64,000 bases of DNA from positions 558,001-622,000 of the forward strand of contig CAVQVR010000021.1 of assembly GCA_963717195.1 (NCBI GenBank), written 5' to 3'. The stretch comes from JACDAE01 sp963717195. Lineage in GTDB: Bacteria; Chloroflexota; Ktedonobacteria; Ktedonobacterales; Ktedonobacteraceae. Shown here in pieces: positions 8,718-18,190 of this stretch (positions within the stretch are counted from its first letter, which is position 1; every line of letters begins with the position of its first letter). A model generated the notes under the pieces. The model was not told the DNA's origin. It did not search any database and saw only the letters and a program-made list of their open reading frames with translations. Made by a program: the position numbers and the translations under genes.

Positions 8718-9893
8718 ATGCGTAAAAAGAGTTTAGTAACTCTGACACTTGCATTCACCCTATTTTTCTTGCTCTTCTCCTTCTGGGAGGTGTTGTCGCC
8801 AGCTCATGCAGCAAGTAGTACCGTTAGCTACGAAGCGGAGTCCTCGGCAAATACCCTTGCCGGAGGTGCCAGGGTCGCTGCCTGCAGCGCCTGTTCTGGT
8901 GGCGACAAGGTAGGGTATATCGGTGCTGGTGGTACTCTGCAATTCAACAATGTCCTGGCAAGTAGCTCTGGCACAGCCACCGTAACAATCTACTATGTGG
9001 ATGGCGATGCTGGCCGGTCGGCGCAGATAAGCGTCAATGGGGGAGCTGCCACGACCACCAAATTCCATGGTACGAACAATGCCAACTGGAATTTTGTACA
9101 GAGTCTGACGATCTCGGTCGCATTGAAAACTGGCAGCAATACTATCAAGTTCTCTAATGCCTCTGCCGCTGCACCCGATATCGATCGCATTACGGTGACC
9201 ACCAGCACTACTGTGACCCCTACTTCTACTCCTGTGGGCGTTACTCCTACTTCTACTCCTGTGACTACTAATCCTTATGGAGACCCCAATCTCGTCTCCA
9301 TGTTCGATGGCAAAACGCTTAACGGCTGGACTTCTTCCGATCCCAAGGGATGGGTCATCGAGAATAATGCCATCCATAGTACCGGAGATGCCAGAGGATG
9401 GATCTACTACAATAAACAACAGGCTGGAACCTTCCGCTGGATCTTCGACGTCAGGCAACAGGCGATAGTGGGAACGCCCCACAATCCCACCGTTCTCATC
9501 TGGGGTACCACGAACCCAATTCGCGATGCGCTGAGCGCTATCCAGTTTCAGCCACCCAGTAGCTATGGTTGGGATTACCGACCAGGAGAGAATAACGGCG
9601 GGAATGGCAAATTCAAGTCAGTAGCACACAAGGGCATTCCCATCACCAGTTGGGCACAATGCGAGATCGTGGCTGACCAGACGACTGGTGTGGCTAAGCT
9701 GGCCTGCTGCCCGCTCACCGGCACTGCAACTACCTGTAAAGCAGCCGAGCTCGTCGTTTTCACAGATAAAACCGCTGGCCGGGTTGGTCCAATAGCCCTC
9801 CAGGTTCATAACGCGGGCATCCAGGACGAGTTCAAGGGCCTTTACCTCGAATCACCTGTGAAGGACAGCCCTGACCAGTTCATCACGACCTGA
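8718..9893 (+). CDS. secreted CBM-like plus DUF1080 (3-keto-disaccharide hydrolase-like) protein
   Basis: A product of about 391 residues. A signal peptide (MRKKS, hydrophobic core, cleavage after PAHA) is followed by a beta-rich CBM6/35-like module of about 130 residues starting YEAESSANTL. A Thr/Pro linker (repeats of TPTSTPV) leads to a DUF1080 concanavalin-like domain beginning MFDGKTLNGW. DUF1080 proteins act on sugar polymers, and some are 3-keto-glycoside hydrolases. The ATG at 8718 was chosen because the signal peptide begins there; the frame is open further upstream but overlaps the GH27 gene. Likely co-transcribed with GH27 for plant or fungal polysaccharide use. Confidence 0.82.
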   Translation: MRKKSLVTLTLAFTLFFLLFSFWEVLSPAHAASSTVSYEAESSANTLAGGARVAACSACSGGDKVGYIGAGGTLQFNNVLASSSGTATVTIYYVDGDAGRSAQISVNGGAATTTKFHGTNNANWNFVQSLTISVALKTGSNTIKFSNASAAAPDIDRITVTTSTTVTPTSTPVGVTPTSTPVTTNPYGDPNLVSMFDGKTLNGWTSSDPKGWVIENNAIHSTGDARGWIYYNKQQAGTFRWIFDVRQQAIVGTPHNPTVLIWGTTNPIRDALSAIQFQPPSSYGWDYRPGENNGGNGKFKSVAHKGIPITSWAQCEIVADQTTGVAKLACCPLTGTATTCKAAELVVFTDKTAGRVGPIALQVHNAGIQDEFKGLYLESPVKDSPDQFITT

Positions 9894-9901
9894 TCGTTCA
9901 T

Positions 9902-9952
9902 CATGGGCTTGTAAACGGCGCCCCTACACATCGCGCCATTTACAAGCCCATG
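9902..9952 (+). repeat. hairpin of the GTAGGGG-type repeat family
   Basis: Arms at 9902-9920 and 9934-9952 are complementary over 19 bases with one mismatch; the 13-base loop contains CCCCTACA. It begins nine bases after the DUF1080 stop codon and could end that transcript, although no T-run follows. Related sequences occur at 16361, 47823, 52352, 53162 and 58862. Confidence 0.65.
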
Positions 9953-10154
9953 TCACCAATGAATATCGCGAAATGCAAGAGAAGTTTATGGTCAACAGCA
10001 AAAGTCTCACCAATCGACACAAAGTCCTACATCCTCTTCGATATGATGGACATGTGAAAATTGAGTGGCTCTCTGGCACATTGCGTGATAGGCTCCAGTA
10101 TTCTGGAAGAAGCCACTGCCTTTATCTGAGCGCCTGTTCAGTAGAATGGAGCTT

Positions 10155-11279
10155 TTACTTATTCCCTCTACTTCTGTTCACTTCAGAAGGAGGCTCCAGC
10201 AGGCCACGATTAACCAGTTCGACTGTCACCATATCAAGCACAGTTCCACTATTGGCAATGCGTCCGGGACGCTGTTCCAGTCTGCCCTGACGTAAAATTG
10301 CAGCAAGGCGTTCAGCTTCCTGCTTTGTGCGTGCAAGTTCATAAGATTCTCGACGCAGTTGGTGGAGGCGAGAAAGAAGATTGTTGAGCATGCCAGCAAC
10401 AGGCCAGAGCCTGTTTCTGTCATCAAGCGGAACTCTGGCATTCTCATCCCCATTAGCAATACGTCTGTGCGTCTCTGTGATGAGTTGAATGCTTCTTTCC
10501 AGTTGCTCCTTCTCCTCTGCAATCTCATGTTCCTGCTCGGCAATAGTATGTTCCAGGGCCGCGATAGACTCTGCACGGTCGGCCCGTGCAATAGCGCGTT
10601 CAGCGCTGTTTGCCCACAGATAAAGGACGCCAGCCACCATGATATTCAGAATTATGGGACGTATCATAAGCCCACTGACTTGATGTGAGGCAAGGACCGC
10701 TGCCAGGTCTGGAGCATGTTGGGCATAGGTAAGTATGAGCCAGATATAGATGGAGTTCACAAGAGAGAGAAGAATTGCTCCAATTGGAGGTAAGAATGCA
10801 ATGCATAGAATAATCTGTATTATCAATGTATCAAGGCGAGGGAGATCACTCAGAGCCAGTCCTCCTGGTGTAAAGAAGATCTGGAAACTACCGATCTGAG
10901 CCAGAGATACAAAAATGATACCCACCAGTGTCAAATGCCCACGCCTATTCACCGTAAGAAGGACGAAAGCCGCTACGAGCAGAAAGCTAAAGGAAATACC
11001 CGTTATAAAATTCCGATTGAGAAAACCAGTGACCACCGAAAAAATACAATAGAGTATGGCGGCAAACAATATGATACTGGCGAGACGACCCCGACGCACC
11101 AGTTCTCGTTGGGTGACTGTCGCAGTAGGCGAAGGCTCAGAAGGTGCGGTCCAATAATACCACGCGTTCAGTATTCTTTGTAATTGTGCCAATATGCCTG
11201 ATTGCTGCGCTGGATTTTGACGAAAGTGGGTTTGCTCCCATGTGTTAACGGAATTTTTCCCCTGGGGTTCTACGCTCAT
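10155..11279 (-). CDS. multi-helix membrane protein with HAMP-like and coiled-coil region
   Basis: 374 residues. A ~70-residue cytoplasmic N-terminus precedes about six hydrophobic helices (about residues 70-225). Then comes a long charged coiled coil (repeats around EHTIAEQEHEIAEEKEQLE), a HAMP-like stretch (THRRIANGDENARVPL) and further helix. No histidine-kinase, cyclase or methyl-accepting domain is present, so it looks like a sensor or scaffold half without an output domain. It is downstream of, and probably co-transcribed with, the DUF4388-like gene 133 bases upstream. Function unknown. Confidence 0.6.
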   Translation of the reverse strand: MSVEPQGKNSVNTWEQTHFRQNPAQQSGILAQLQRILNAWYYWTAPSEPSPTATVTQRELVRRGRLASIILFAAILYCIFSVVTGFLNRNFITGISFSFLLVAAFVLLTVNRRGHLTLVGIIFVSLAQIGSFQIFFTPGGLALSDLPRLDTLIIQIILCIAFLPPIGAILLSLVNSIYIWLILTYAQHAPDLAAVLASHQVSGLMIRPIILNIMVAGVLYLWANSAERAIARADRAESIAALEHTIAEQEHEIAEEKEQLERSIQLITETHRRIANGDENARVPLDDRNRLWPVAGMLNNLLSRLHQLRRESYELARTKQEAERLAAILRQGRLEQRPGRIANSGTVLDMVTVELVNRGLLEPPSEVNRSRGNK

Positions 11280-11412
11280 AATAGATGGTATTCCTTTCTA
11301 AAAAGATGCTCCTGCATCCTCTGCCACATTAAATTTTTAGGGTCTCCACCCATTTGGAGAAACGACGGTTTTCCCTGTGAGAATGGAGGGCCAGTTTTTA
11401 ATGCAGATGATC

Positions 11413-12009
11413 TTACCGTAGCACAATGATTTTCAGTGCCTCCATCTCCTGCAATAAAGTAAGAACTTCCTCTGCTCCACTCTCAATATTGGAAGGGCTA
11501 AAGAGTAATGCGGCAATTTGAGCAATATTTCTTCTACCATCCACCAGGGCCAGGATTCGCCACTGTTGCCGCGTCAATGCATTCAATAAATGCTGTTCCA
11601 CAGTTGTCAGGCGGCGAGGAACAAGAGCAAAAAGGAACGAAGATAGCTGGTTTGAAGTGTTTGAAGTGTCTGAATGATATGGAGAAATTGGCACAGATAG
11701 ATAAGTAGGTGGAGAATCGTCTGCAAGAGTATTCATTGGCGAAGCAGGTGATCCTTTCAGAGGACCAAATGTCCACTCTAGCGGTCCTAACCCTTCTACC
11801 TTACGAAGTACGTTCTTATCTGCAACGATCGTCCCCCCACGGCTTGCAATAATTTGGCAAGCCGTGATTTCGCCTTGAAGTAACCTGAGCTGTATCCAGC
11901 ATGTCTCTTGTGTATTCATGATGCCTTTAGGCAACTCTGCCCACAGCACACCACTACGTGGGAACTCCTTCAAGAGCTGAATGATCGTTGCAAAATCGAG
12001 ATAATACAT
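11413..12009 (-). CDS. DUF4388-like / winged-helix-like signalling protein
   Basis: 198 residues. The first ~80 resemble the DUF4388 (PATAN-like) pattern: DFATIIQLLKEFPRSGVLW, then a beta-rich part ending LLQGEITACQII. After a Ser/Thr/Pro-rich linker the last ~75 residues (LTRQQWRILALVDGRRNIAQIA) look like a winged-helix module. Such proteins are usually cytoplasmic parts of two-component or gliding/pili circuits; I infer a signalling role only. AGGAG lies six bases before the ATG. It is the first gene of a pair with the membrane HAMP-like protein. Confidence 0.6.
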   Translation of the reverse strand: MYYLDFATIIQLLKEFPRSGVLWAELPKGIMNTQETCWIQLRLLQGEITACQIIASRGGTIVADKNVLRKVEGLGPLEWTFGPLKGSPASPMNTLADDSPPTYLSVPISPYHSDTSNTSNQLSSFLFALVPRRLTTVEQHLLNALTRQQWRILALVDGRRNIAQIAALLFSPSNIESGAEEVLTLLQEMEALKIIVLR

Positions 12010-12765
12010 GTATTCTCCTTCTTATGAAGAAGGAAGGTGCTGCACAACAGACCAGACAAACTTTAGTCTTTGTACACTCCCAACCAATCTACCAACTAAA
12101 CTTAGAAACTCTAGATGAGGTTCGAATCAATCAATCTAGACCATATGCACCATTGCACTCTTCAACTCCCATCCGTCGCTTCCCAGAAAAATCGTGAAAT
12201 GCCAGGAAACATCGGATCTACGACCAACGGCGTAAGAAAAACCTGATGTTGGCGTAGTACAAGGAAGGCTTCGCCTGTAATACTGCCAGTGCCAGGAAAC
12301 CCGGGGGTACTATAAAACACATCTGTTAAATATATAATCAAGGGTTGTATGAGGATCACATGCGAAAAGGTAATCTGCACAATCCATTTTGTGCAACAAA
12401 GCCTCATTGCTTTGATCTTCCCTTGGGGAGAACTATCAGAACAAAGATACAAGCATAAGTAGTTTACCTTTAAAATCAATAACTGTCTAGTATTATGTAT
12501 AGTATTTAATCAAAAGTAAGGGGCCAATATTGGTATTTACGCTTTAATCAGATGGAGAGGAAATTATCCTTCCCAGTAGAAGTAGTCAGGTGCTTAAAAT
12601 CTGGTTTGAAATAAAAAATTTGACGGTGAGCGTTATAACCTTTATAATCATACGGATATCTCTCTGCTTTCGAGGAATGTGCCGGTTTGTCTCCATAATT
12701 TTTCGTAACGTTATAGCCGTATGCAGATAGAGAGACGAGCCGTTGTCCCAACAAGGAATGAACCA
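12010..12765. other. 756-base region without a confident gene
   Basis: AT-rich sequence between divergent genes. A minus-strand open frame at 12162-12479 has a protein-like second half (GTGSITGEAFLVLRQ, VFLTPLVVDPMFPG) but an implausible first half and no ribosome binding site. It may be gene debris. The 10-mer GCCAGGAAAC occurs at about 12200 and 12291. Nothing else recognisable was seen. Confidence 0.35.
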
Positions 12766-14184
12766 ATGCCAAAACTGTACGGGTGGGTGCGTGAGGTAGT
12801 GCCTGAGAGTCCTGCCGATAGAGCTGGTTTGCAGCCAGGTGATCTTATTCGCGCGATCAATGGAAAGACAATTCGTGACCTGGTAGATTATCGATTTTAT
12901 GCTGCCGACGAAGAACTGATGATCGGCTTTGATCGCCAACAGGAGCAGCACGAAGTACGCATTACAAAAACGATTGATGAGAATTTAGGTGTGCTTTTTG
13001 GAGAAGAACCGGCACCTTTTATTCGCCAATGTGCCAATAAATGCGTATTTTGTTTTATTAAAGGGCTACCAGAACGCTTCGCGCCTGTACCAGGACTTGA
13101 GCATGGTATGCGTTCCTCACTCTATATCAAAGATGATGATTATCGCTACTCATTTCTCTTTGGCAACTTTATCACGTTGACGAATTTAAAAGAGCACGAC
13201 TGGCAACGACTCGATGAGCAGAAGTTGACCCCACTCTATGTTTCCGTGCACACGACCGATCCAGACCTGCGGCGCAAGATGGTGGATGGACCGCGAGCTG
13301 GTGACATTATCGGTCACATTCAACGCCTGGGCACCCTTGGCATTACCTGTCATACACAGCTCGTGCTCTGTCCGCCCATCAACGATGGAGAACACCTTGA
13401 CCGCAGTATTCGCGACCTGCTCGAATTGCGTCCAATTGTCGAGTCGATCTCGGTGGTTCCGGTTGGTCTGACGAAGTACAACAACATGATCAAGACGGGA
13501 GACCTGCCACCAATGCGCCAGTACACACTTGAAGAGGCCGAGGCGGTCATCGAACAGGTTGAGGTCTATCAGCGCGCGTTCGAGGCCAATAATCCTGAGG
13601 GCGATCCCTTCGTCTATCTCTCGGATGAATGGTATTATCTCACGCAACGCGAATTTCCGCCAGCCAGGCACTACGGCTCTTACGCGCAGATCGAGAATGG
13701 TGTCGGCATGACGCGTTACCTGATCGATCAATGGGCACGTACGAAACGTCGGCTCCCCGCCACTATAGAGGAACCGAAACGCATCACGATTGTCACCAGT
13801 ATGATGGCACTTCCTGTTATCGAGGGGCTTGCGCAAGATATACGCAATATCGAACATGTTGAAGTTCAGGTATTGCCCATTGTCAATAAATTCTTTGGGC
13901 CGGAAGTGACGGTAGCCGGTCTCCTATGTGGACAGGATGTACTGGAGACACTGGAGGCGAATGGGCAGTTGGGCGACCTGGTTCTGTTGCCCCGTGTTAT
14001 GCTGGACAACGAGGGAAAGCGCTTCCTTGATGATATGACCGTTGACGAATTCAAGGCGAAAATAGCGACTCATGTTGAATTTGTGCGTAATGCGCAGGAA
14101 ACAATTGATGCAATTCGCGCCCTGGCAGGCGTGGGGCCAATGGCAAGGGAGCGTAAGCTGGTGAGAGTACAATCACGACTATAG
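12766..14184 (+). CDS. DUF512 family radical-SAM-like protein with N-terminal PDZ
   Basis: About 472 residues. An N-terminal PDZ-like segment (GWVREVVPESPADRAGL, PGDLIRAINGK) is followed by an Fe-S motif CANKCVFCFIKGLP (CX3CX2C) and the family blocks YIKDDDYRYSFLFGN and FITLTNLKE, then the C-terminal DUF512 domain. DUF512 proteins are putative radical-SAM enzymes often near the GTPase Der; their reaction is not established. An ATG 45 bases upstream is in frame, but the one at 12766 has AAGGA about eight bases before it. It stands alone between divergent/convergent neighbours. Confidence 0.85.
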   Translation: MPKLYGWVREVVPESPADRAGLQPGDLIRAINGKTIRDLVDYRFYAADEELMIGFDRQQEQHEVRITKTIDENLGVLFGEEPAPFIRQCANKCVFCFIKGLPERFAPVPGLEHGMRSSLYIKDDDYRYSFLFGNFITLTNLKEHDWQRLDEQKLTPLYVSVHTTDPDLRRKMVDGPRAGDIIGHIQRLGTLGITCHTQLVLCPPINDGEHLDRSIRDLLELRPIVESISVVPVGLTKYNNMIKTGDLPPMRQYTLEEAEAVIEQVEVYQRAFEANNPEGDPFVYLSDEWYYLTQREFPPARHYGSYAQIENGVGMTRYLIDQWARTKRRLPATIEEPKRITIVTSMMALPVIEGLAQDIRNIEHVEVQVLPIVNKFFGPEVTVAGLLCGQDVLETLEANGQLGDLVLLPRVMLDNEGKRFLDDMTVDEFKAKIATHVEFVRNAQETIDAIRALAGVGPMARERKLVRVQSRL

Positions 14185-14227
14185 ACATTTCTTGACACCC
14201 AAATGGTCTTGTTTCCCTTACCATGGC

Positions 14228-15739
14228 TCAAGATACGATCTCTTGTGCAGGATGTGGATCGCTCTCGGTCACTCCTGCTGCTGTCTGCTCGCTCTCCTTC
14301 TGGAATGGTAACACCTTCTTCAGAGTAGCACAGAAGAGCCAGAGCAGAGCAGGCATGAAGACGATCAGGTACGCCAGACCATTACTAAACATAAAACCAT
14401 CACCCACAGTAGTACCCAGCATTGGGTAGAGAAATTGGTAAACGCAATTGGAGAGCATTGCCCCATAAGTGAGAAGGAAGGCCGTTACTAGTATCGTTCT
14501 TTGTGATGTCACTGCTGCAAGCGCGGCAGGCCAGATAGCGTACCAGATCTGAAATTTTGGGGTGCCAAAGGCCAGGAAAAAGAAAAGAGCAAGAAAGCAA
14601 CCGCGCAGCATCGTTGGCGTATTCCTGGTCGAGAGAAAGAGTGCGTAGAGGTAGCACAGGACAAACATGATACGCCCCAGCAACTTTCCCTGTTCCAGTT
14701 GCAGAGGCGTCGGCATTATCTCGAATAACATTGTACTGAACGAAGAGATATAGGATTGATCCTCGCTCAGCAAGCTTTCAAAGGTATGCGTACCTGACCA
14801 GAATGGGCCATACAATATCGCCACAAGCAGGAGAGAAATGCCTGTAACTTTCAGCAAATACATCAAACGAGCACGATGATCTGGCTGATGGACGATGCTG
14901 TGTAGCAAAAAAAGCGGCACAAGCAAAGCAGTAGTGTACTTGGTCAAAACGGAGGCAATAATAAATGCGAAGGCCAGCACAGGATGCTCTTTTACCAGCG
15001 CCAGTACAGCCAGCAACACAAACAGCATCACCACGACATCGTTATGACCATTGGCGCTAAAATCGAAGAGCATGAAAGGATTCCAGGCAATAAAGAGAGC
15101 TCCAACCAATGCGAATTTGGGAGCATAGTGTCTGAGTATCTGGTAAGCAAGATAGGCTTCAACCAGGAGCATCGTGGAGAACAGAAACTTCAGCAAAAGC
15201 AGATTGGCCAGCACATTTTTGCCGACGAGCAGCGTAGGGATAGCATCAATCAGGAGGGCTAGCGGTCCATACGGCGTGCCATGACTGCCCAATCCTCCTG
15301 CCAGGGCCATCATAGGATCGTTGGGAAAAGAGGCAGCCGGAGTAATCATTGGATTGGCATGATGTTGTAGCAGGATAAAGCTTTGCGCAATATAACTAAA
15401 AATATCAATAGCAGTACCAGGATAAACAAAGGCCATTGTGGCGGCAAACACTCCTCCAATGCCGAGGATCAGCCATAGGGTGCTTTTGTCAGCGTGACTG
15501 AACGTTCTCCATAGAGCCATACCAAATAGTGCAAAGGCCACGGTTAGAGCAACGACAAACCTCATGAAGCCGGTTGGGGAATGGTTAGTGATACCCCCTA
15601 CATCGATCAGTTCCTGGTAATACTGAGTCAAAGGAAATTGACGGACGAAATAGAAAAGGTATAATAGCTCACAACCGATGCTTGCAATAATCAATAACGC
15701 ATGACGATGAAACCAGGAAACTGCCTTTTCCAGATACAT
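14228..15739 (-). CDS. GT87-like polytopic membrane glycosyltransferase
   Basis: 503 residues with about 11-12 hydrophobic helices. The first extracytoplasmic loop and the segment AWNPFMLFDFSANGHND are typical of GT-C fold mannosyltransferases using polyprenyl-phosphate sugars (GT87 / DUF2029 and PIG-M-like proteins). The short C-terminal cytoplasmic tail is Glu/Gln rich. Probably transfers a mannose or related sugar to a lipid or cell-wall glycan at the outer face; acceptor unknown. AGGAG is nine bases from the ATG. It converges on the DUF512 gene with a 43-base gap. Confidence 0.75.
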   Translation of the reverse strand: MYLEKAVSWFHRHALLIIASIGCELLYLFYFVRQFPLTQYYQELIDVGGITNHSPTGFMRFVVALTVAFALFGMALWRTFSHADKSTLWLILGIGGVFAATMAFVYPGTAIDIFSYIAQSFILLQHHANPMITPAASFPNDPMMALAGGLGSHGTPYGPLALLIDAIPTLLVGKNVLANLLLLKFLFSTMLLVEAYLAYQILRHYAPKFALVGALFIAWNPFMLFDFSANGHNDVVVMLFVLLAVLALVKEHPVLAFAFIIASVLTKYTTALLVPLFLLHSIVHQPDHRARLMYLLKVTGISLLLVAILYGPFWSGTHTFESLLSEDQSYISSFSTMLFEIMPTPLQLEQGKLLGRIMFVLCYLYALFLSTRNTPTMLRGCFLALFFFLAFGTPKFQIWYAIWPAALAAVTSQRTILVTAFLLTYGAMLSNCVYQFLYPMLGTTVGDGFMFSNGLAYLIVFMPALLWLFCATLKKVLPFQKESEQTAAGVTESDPHPAQEIVS

Positions 15740-15988
15740 TTATGCGGCTCCTAAATCATAGTATTACGTGCATTGTACCAGAACTATCTTCATATGTAAG
15801 TACCATATCTGACACTTTCTCTACGGCAGAGATCCAACAGCTCAAATTTTCTTACTCATAAAGCCAGGATACCAGAAGTGCCAGCCGTAAGCAACGTGAT
15901 CGACCACTTCATGATCAACTGAGCGCATAGTGCAGGCATTCTTCTTTATCATCATACAGTACTTTCCGGTGAATTTTCTAGCCACCGA

Positions 15989-16018
15989 GCGACAACATCT
16001 GCATAAATTATGTATACT
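15989..16018 (+). promoter_or_regulatory. candidate promoter ahead of the phased repeat
   Basis: GCGACA (15989-15994), an 18-base spacer and TATACT (16013-16018). The -35 match is weak and the -10 good. No coding sequence follows on this strand; the next plus-strand signal is the terminator at 16303. Together they would frame a noncoding RNA of about 325 bases. Confidence 0.35.
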
Positions 16019-16040
16019 ATGATTGTAAAGAGAAATGTTG

Positions 16041-16240
16041 TTCTCGTAGGTCATCTTTCGTAGTGAGACTCTTGTAATGTGTCTTGTAATGTGTTTTTGT
16101 AGTTCAGTCATCTTGTAGCGAGATAGACTCTTGTAATGCTGATCCGTAGATCGATCCTGGTAGGAGCGTGCTTGTAGGCTAGTTCTGGTAGTGCGGTTCT
16201 GGTAGATCGGCTCCGTAGTAATATATTCCTCGTAGGTAGT
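16041..16240 (+). repeat. phased degenerate repeat, about 14 copies of a YYNGTAG core every ~14 bp
   Basis: The core GTAG or GTAA, usually preceded by TCT, CCT, TTC or CTT, starts at 16046, 16060, 16074, 16086, 16099, 16115, 16133, 16146, 16160, 16174, 16188, 16202, 16215 and 16232. Most steps are 13-14 bases (range 12-18), and the flanking seven bases vary freely. A minus-strand 185-codon open frame crosses it, but the periodicity is not a multiple of three and the peptide is composed of Arg/Tyr/Thr-rich noise. Origin and role are unknown. Confidence 0.6.
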
Positions 16241-16302
16241 GAGTAAATTTACTTTATAGTTTGCAATCAGTTTTAAGTTATATCGTTTGTTTGAAATGCC
16301 CT

Positions 16303-16350
16303 GAAGAGGTGACGATAGCCTGGATGTAGGTATCGTCACCTCTTCTTTTT
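16303..16350 (+). terminator. strong intrinsic terminator, plus strand
   Basis: A perfect 15-bp stem: 16303-16317 starting GAAGAGGTGACG pairs with 16331-16345, with a 13-base loop, followed directly by TTTTT. The orientation fits a transcript coming from the left, where there is no plus-strand gene within 2 kb. It could also stop leftward transcription from the M20 gene, but no T-run follows on that strand. Confidence 0.75.
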
Positions 16351-16360
16351 GCGTCTGCAC

Positions 16361-16384
16361 GGGTTTGTAAACGGCACCCCTACA
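16361..16384 (-). repeat. GTAGGGG-type repeat, single copy
   Basis: TTTGTAAACGGCACCCCTAC is nearly the same as the stretch at 9909-9927. It lies between the terminator and the 3' end of the M20 hydrolase gene. Confidence 0.55.
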
Positions 16385-16402
16385 AATGAAATGGGTCAAC
16401 GA

Positions 16403-17599
16403 CTAATGCAAGAAATCCAATGTGGCGCGTGTAAGCACCTCGACGGCTATGGGTAAGGCATCCTCGTCGATATTGAAGCGTGGGTGATGATGGGGATATT
16501 TCGCCTCTTTCGCCTCGTTATGAGCACCCACGATAAAGTAGCAACCTGGCACGGCATTGAGAAAGCAAGCCATATCATCGCTACCAGTAGTCATAACATC
16601 TTCTGAATCATCAACCTCCTGTGCGCCCACTGTCGCAACAGCAGCTTTGTGCACGACCTCCGTCATCGCGGGATCATTGAGGCAAGGAGGACATCCATCG
16701 ATCCAATTGAGCGTGCAGGAACCGCCCATAGCCGTTGCAACCCCTTGCGCGACCTCTTGAATCCGTCGCAGGAGATATTCTCGATGTTCGTTGCTGAATG
16801 CACGCATTGTTCCCTGTATTACTGCCTTCTCCGGGATAATATTAAAGGCTGAACCGGCATGAATAGAGGCTATAGTAATAACGGCGGGACTAAAGGGAGA
16901 GGTTTCGCGGCTAATCAACGTTTGCAGGGTAGTAGTGACGTAGGCAGCGATCACAATGGGATCAACTGTGTCATGGGGTGATGCAGCGTGTCCTCCCTTG
17001 CCATGCACGGTCATTTCCAGGCGGTCGGCACTGGCAAAAACTGTTCCTGAGCGTACGCCGATGCGCCCCAGGGGATAGTTGCTTATCAGATGAAGGCCAA
17101 TGATGTTATCAACCCCTTCCAGTGCGCCCTCTGAGATCATTGGTTCGGCGCCACCAATTACCTCCTCGGCAGGTTGAAAGACGAACTTGACATTCCCGTT
17201 AAGTTCGGTCCGGCGCTTACTCAAAATATCGGCAACGGTGAGAAGAATCGAAGTATGTCCATCGTGTCCACAGGCGTGCATTTTGCCATCTACGGTAGAA
17301 CGATAATCGATCTCATTCAATTCATGGATGGGAAGAGCATCCATATCGGCACGAATGGCAAGAGTTTTGACATCAGGAGAGCTAACATCTCCGCGCAGCA
17401 GGCCCACGACACCTGTTTTCGCGATACTGGTCTGTACCTCCAGGCCAAGAGCACGGAGCCGTTGAGCAACAATGTTAGAAGTACGTACCTCTTCAAAGGC
17501 GAGTTCGGGATGTTCGTGTAGGTCGCGGCGCATAGCGACTAGATCGGGTACTCGTTCATCGATTTCAGCTTTCAGAGGATCAAGATTTGAGATAGCCAT
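16403..17599 (-). CDS. M20 family metallo-amidohydrolase (N-acyl amino acid / hippurate hydrolase type)
   Basis: 398 residues, normal family length. Metal-site motifs are visible: RADMDALPI, MHACGHDGHTS and FQPAEEVIGGAEPM, with the general-base Glu pair in PAEE. A dimerisation domain occupies the middle (about residues 185-295). Family members hydrolyse N-acyl amino acids, hippurate or IAA conjugates using two divalent metals, in the cytoplasm. The exact substrate cannot be told. AGGAG sits immediately upstream of the ATG. Monocistronic by context. Confidence 0.9.
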   Translation of the reverse strand: MAISNLDPLKAEIDERVPDLVAMRRDLHEHPELAFEEVRTSNIVAQRLRALGLEVQTSIAKTGVVGLLRGDVSSPDVKTLAIRADMDALPIHELNEIDYRSTVDGKMHACGHDGHTSILLTVADILSKRRTELNGNVKFVFQPAEEVIGGAEPMISEGALEGVDNIIGLHLISNYPLGRIGVRSGTVFASADRLEMTVHGKGGHAASPHDTVDPIVIAAYVTTTLQTLISRETSPFSPAVITIASIHAGSAFNIIPEKAVIQGTMRAFSNEHREYLLRRIQEVAQGVATAMGGSCTLNWIDGCPPCLNDPAMTEVVHKAAVATVGAQEVDDSEDVMTTGSDDMACFLNAVPGCYFIVGAHNEAKEAKYPHHHPRFNIDEDALPIAVEVLTRATLDFLH

Positions 17600-17791
17600 A
17601 GTTTCTCCTACAAACTCATCTTAGCTGACAGGTGGGAGACGCAAAATGCATCTCTCTCAGAATAGGATATTATCATACTATCACACAAGATCGCACCTGT
17701 GATAGATAACAGAAAGAAGATAGGATACTTATTACAAGCATCCGTGCTATTACATACAGTTTTGAGGCCACTTTATATGTAATAGTTGTAA

Positions 17792-18190
17792 CTACGCGAG
17801 TAATCTTTCGACAGTATCCAGCAGTTCATCCAGTTCAAACGGCTTACTCAGGCTAACCAGTGGGCGCTTCTTGATCTCTTCTTCAGGTAAGTGGGCGCTC
17901 ATTATAATGGCGGGCGTGCCAGCCAGGTCATCTGTTGATTGGAGGCGATCATACAACTCGATGCCATCCATATGTGGTAAGCGGTAATCTGTGATAAACA
18001 GGCATGGTTTAACATGATCTACGGCTTCGAGAGCCTGGAAAGCATCCGTAACTAAGAGTGCTTTATAGGGTGTCTCCTGTGAAAGTACCTCTACCAGCAG
18101 AGTACCAATACTATCATCATCCTCTATAACCAGGATAGGCATATTTAATCTATTTTTGCCCTGACGGGATTGTTCTTCTTTATGCAACAT
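17792..18190 (-). CDS. single-domain response regulator (receiver only)
   Basis: 132 residues with the chosen start. Receiver-fold landmarks: acidic pocket IEDDDS, phospho-acceptor Asp in FITDYRLPHMDG, the Ser/Thr switch in IIMSAH and the conserved Lys in LSKPF. There is no output domain, so it would act by protein contact, in a phosphorelay, or like CheY/Spo0F. The ATG at 18190 has AGGAG eight bases away; an upstream start (18223) and an internal one (18142) are less well supported. No histidine kinase is adjacent. Confidence 0.85.
   Translation of the reverse strand: MLHKEEQSRQGKNRLNMPILVIEDDDSIGTLLVEVLSQETPYKALLVTDAFQALEAVDHVKPCLFITDYRLPHMDGIELYDRLQSTDDLAGTPAIIMSAHLPEEEIKKRPLVSLSKPFELDELLDTVERLLA

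Noticed and set aside
8760..9482. 240-codon antisense frame inside the DUF1080 gene
   Set aside because: It is the reverse of a clear coding region; composition (SRSRSNAHRSRSRG) reflects the sense strand.
15842..16399. 185-codon minus-strand open frame over the phased repeat
   Set aside because: No ribosome binding site, odd Arg/Tyr/Thr composition produced by the repeat, and the 14-bp period is not a multiple of three.
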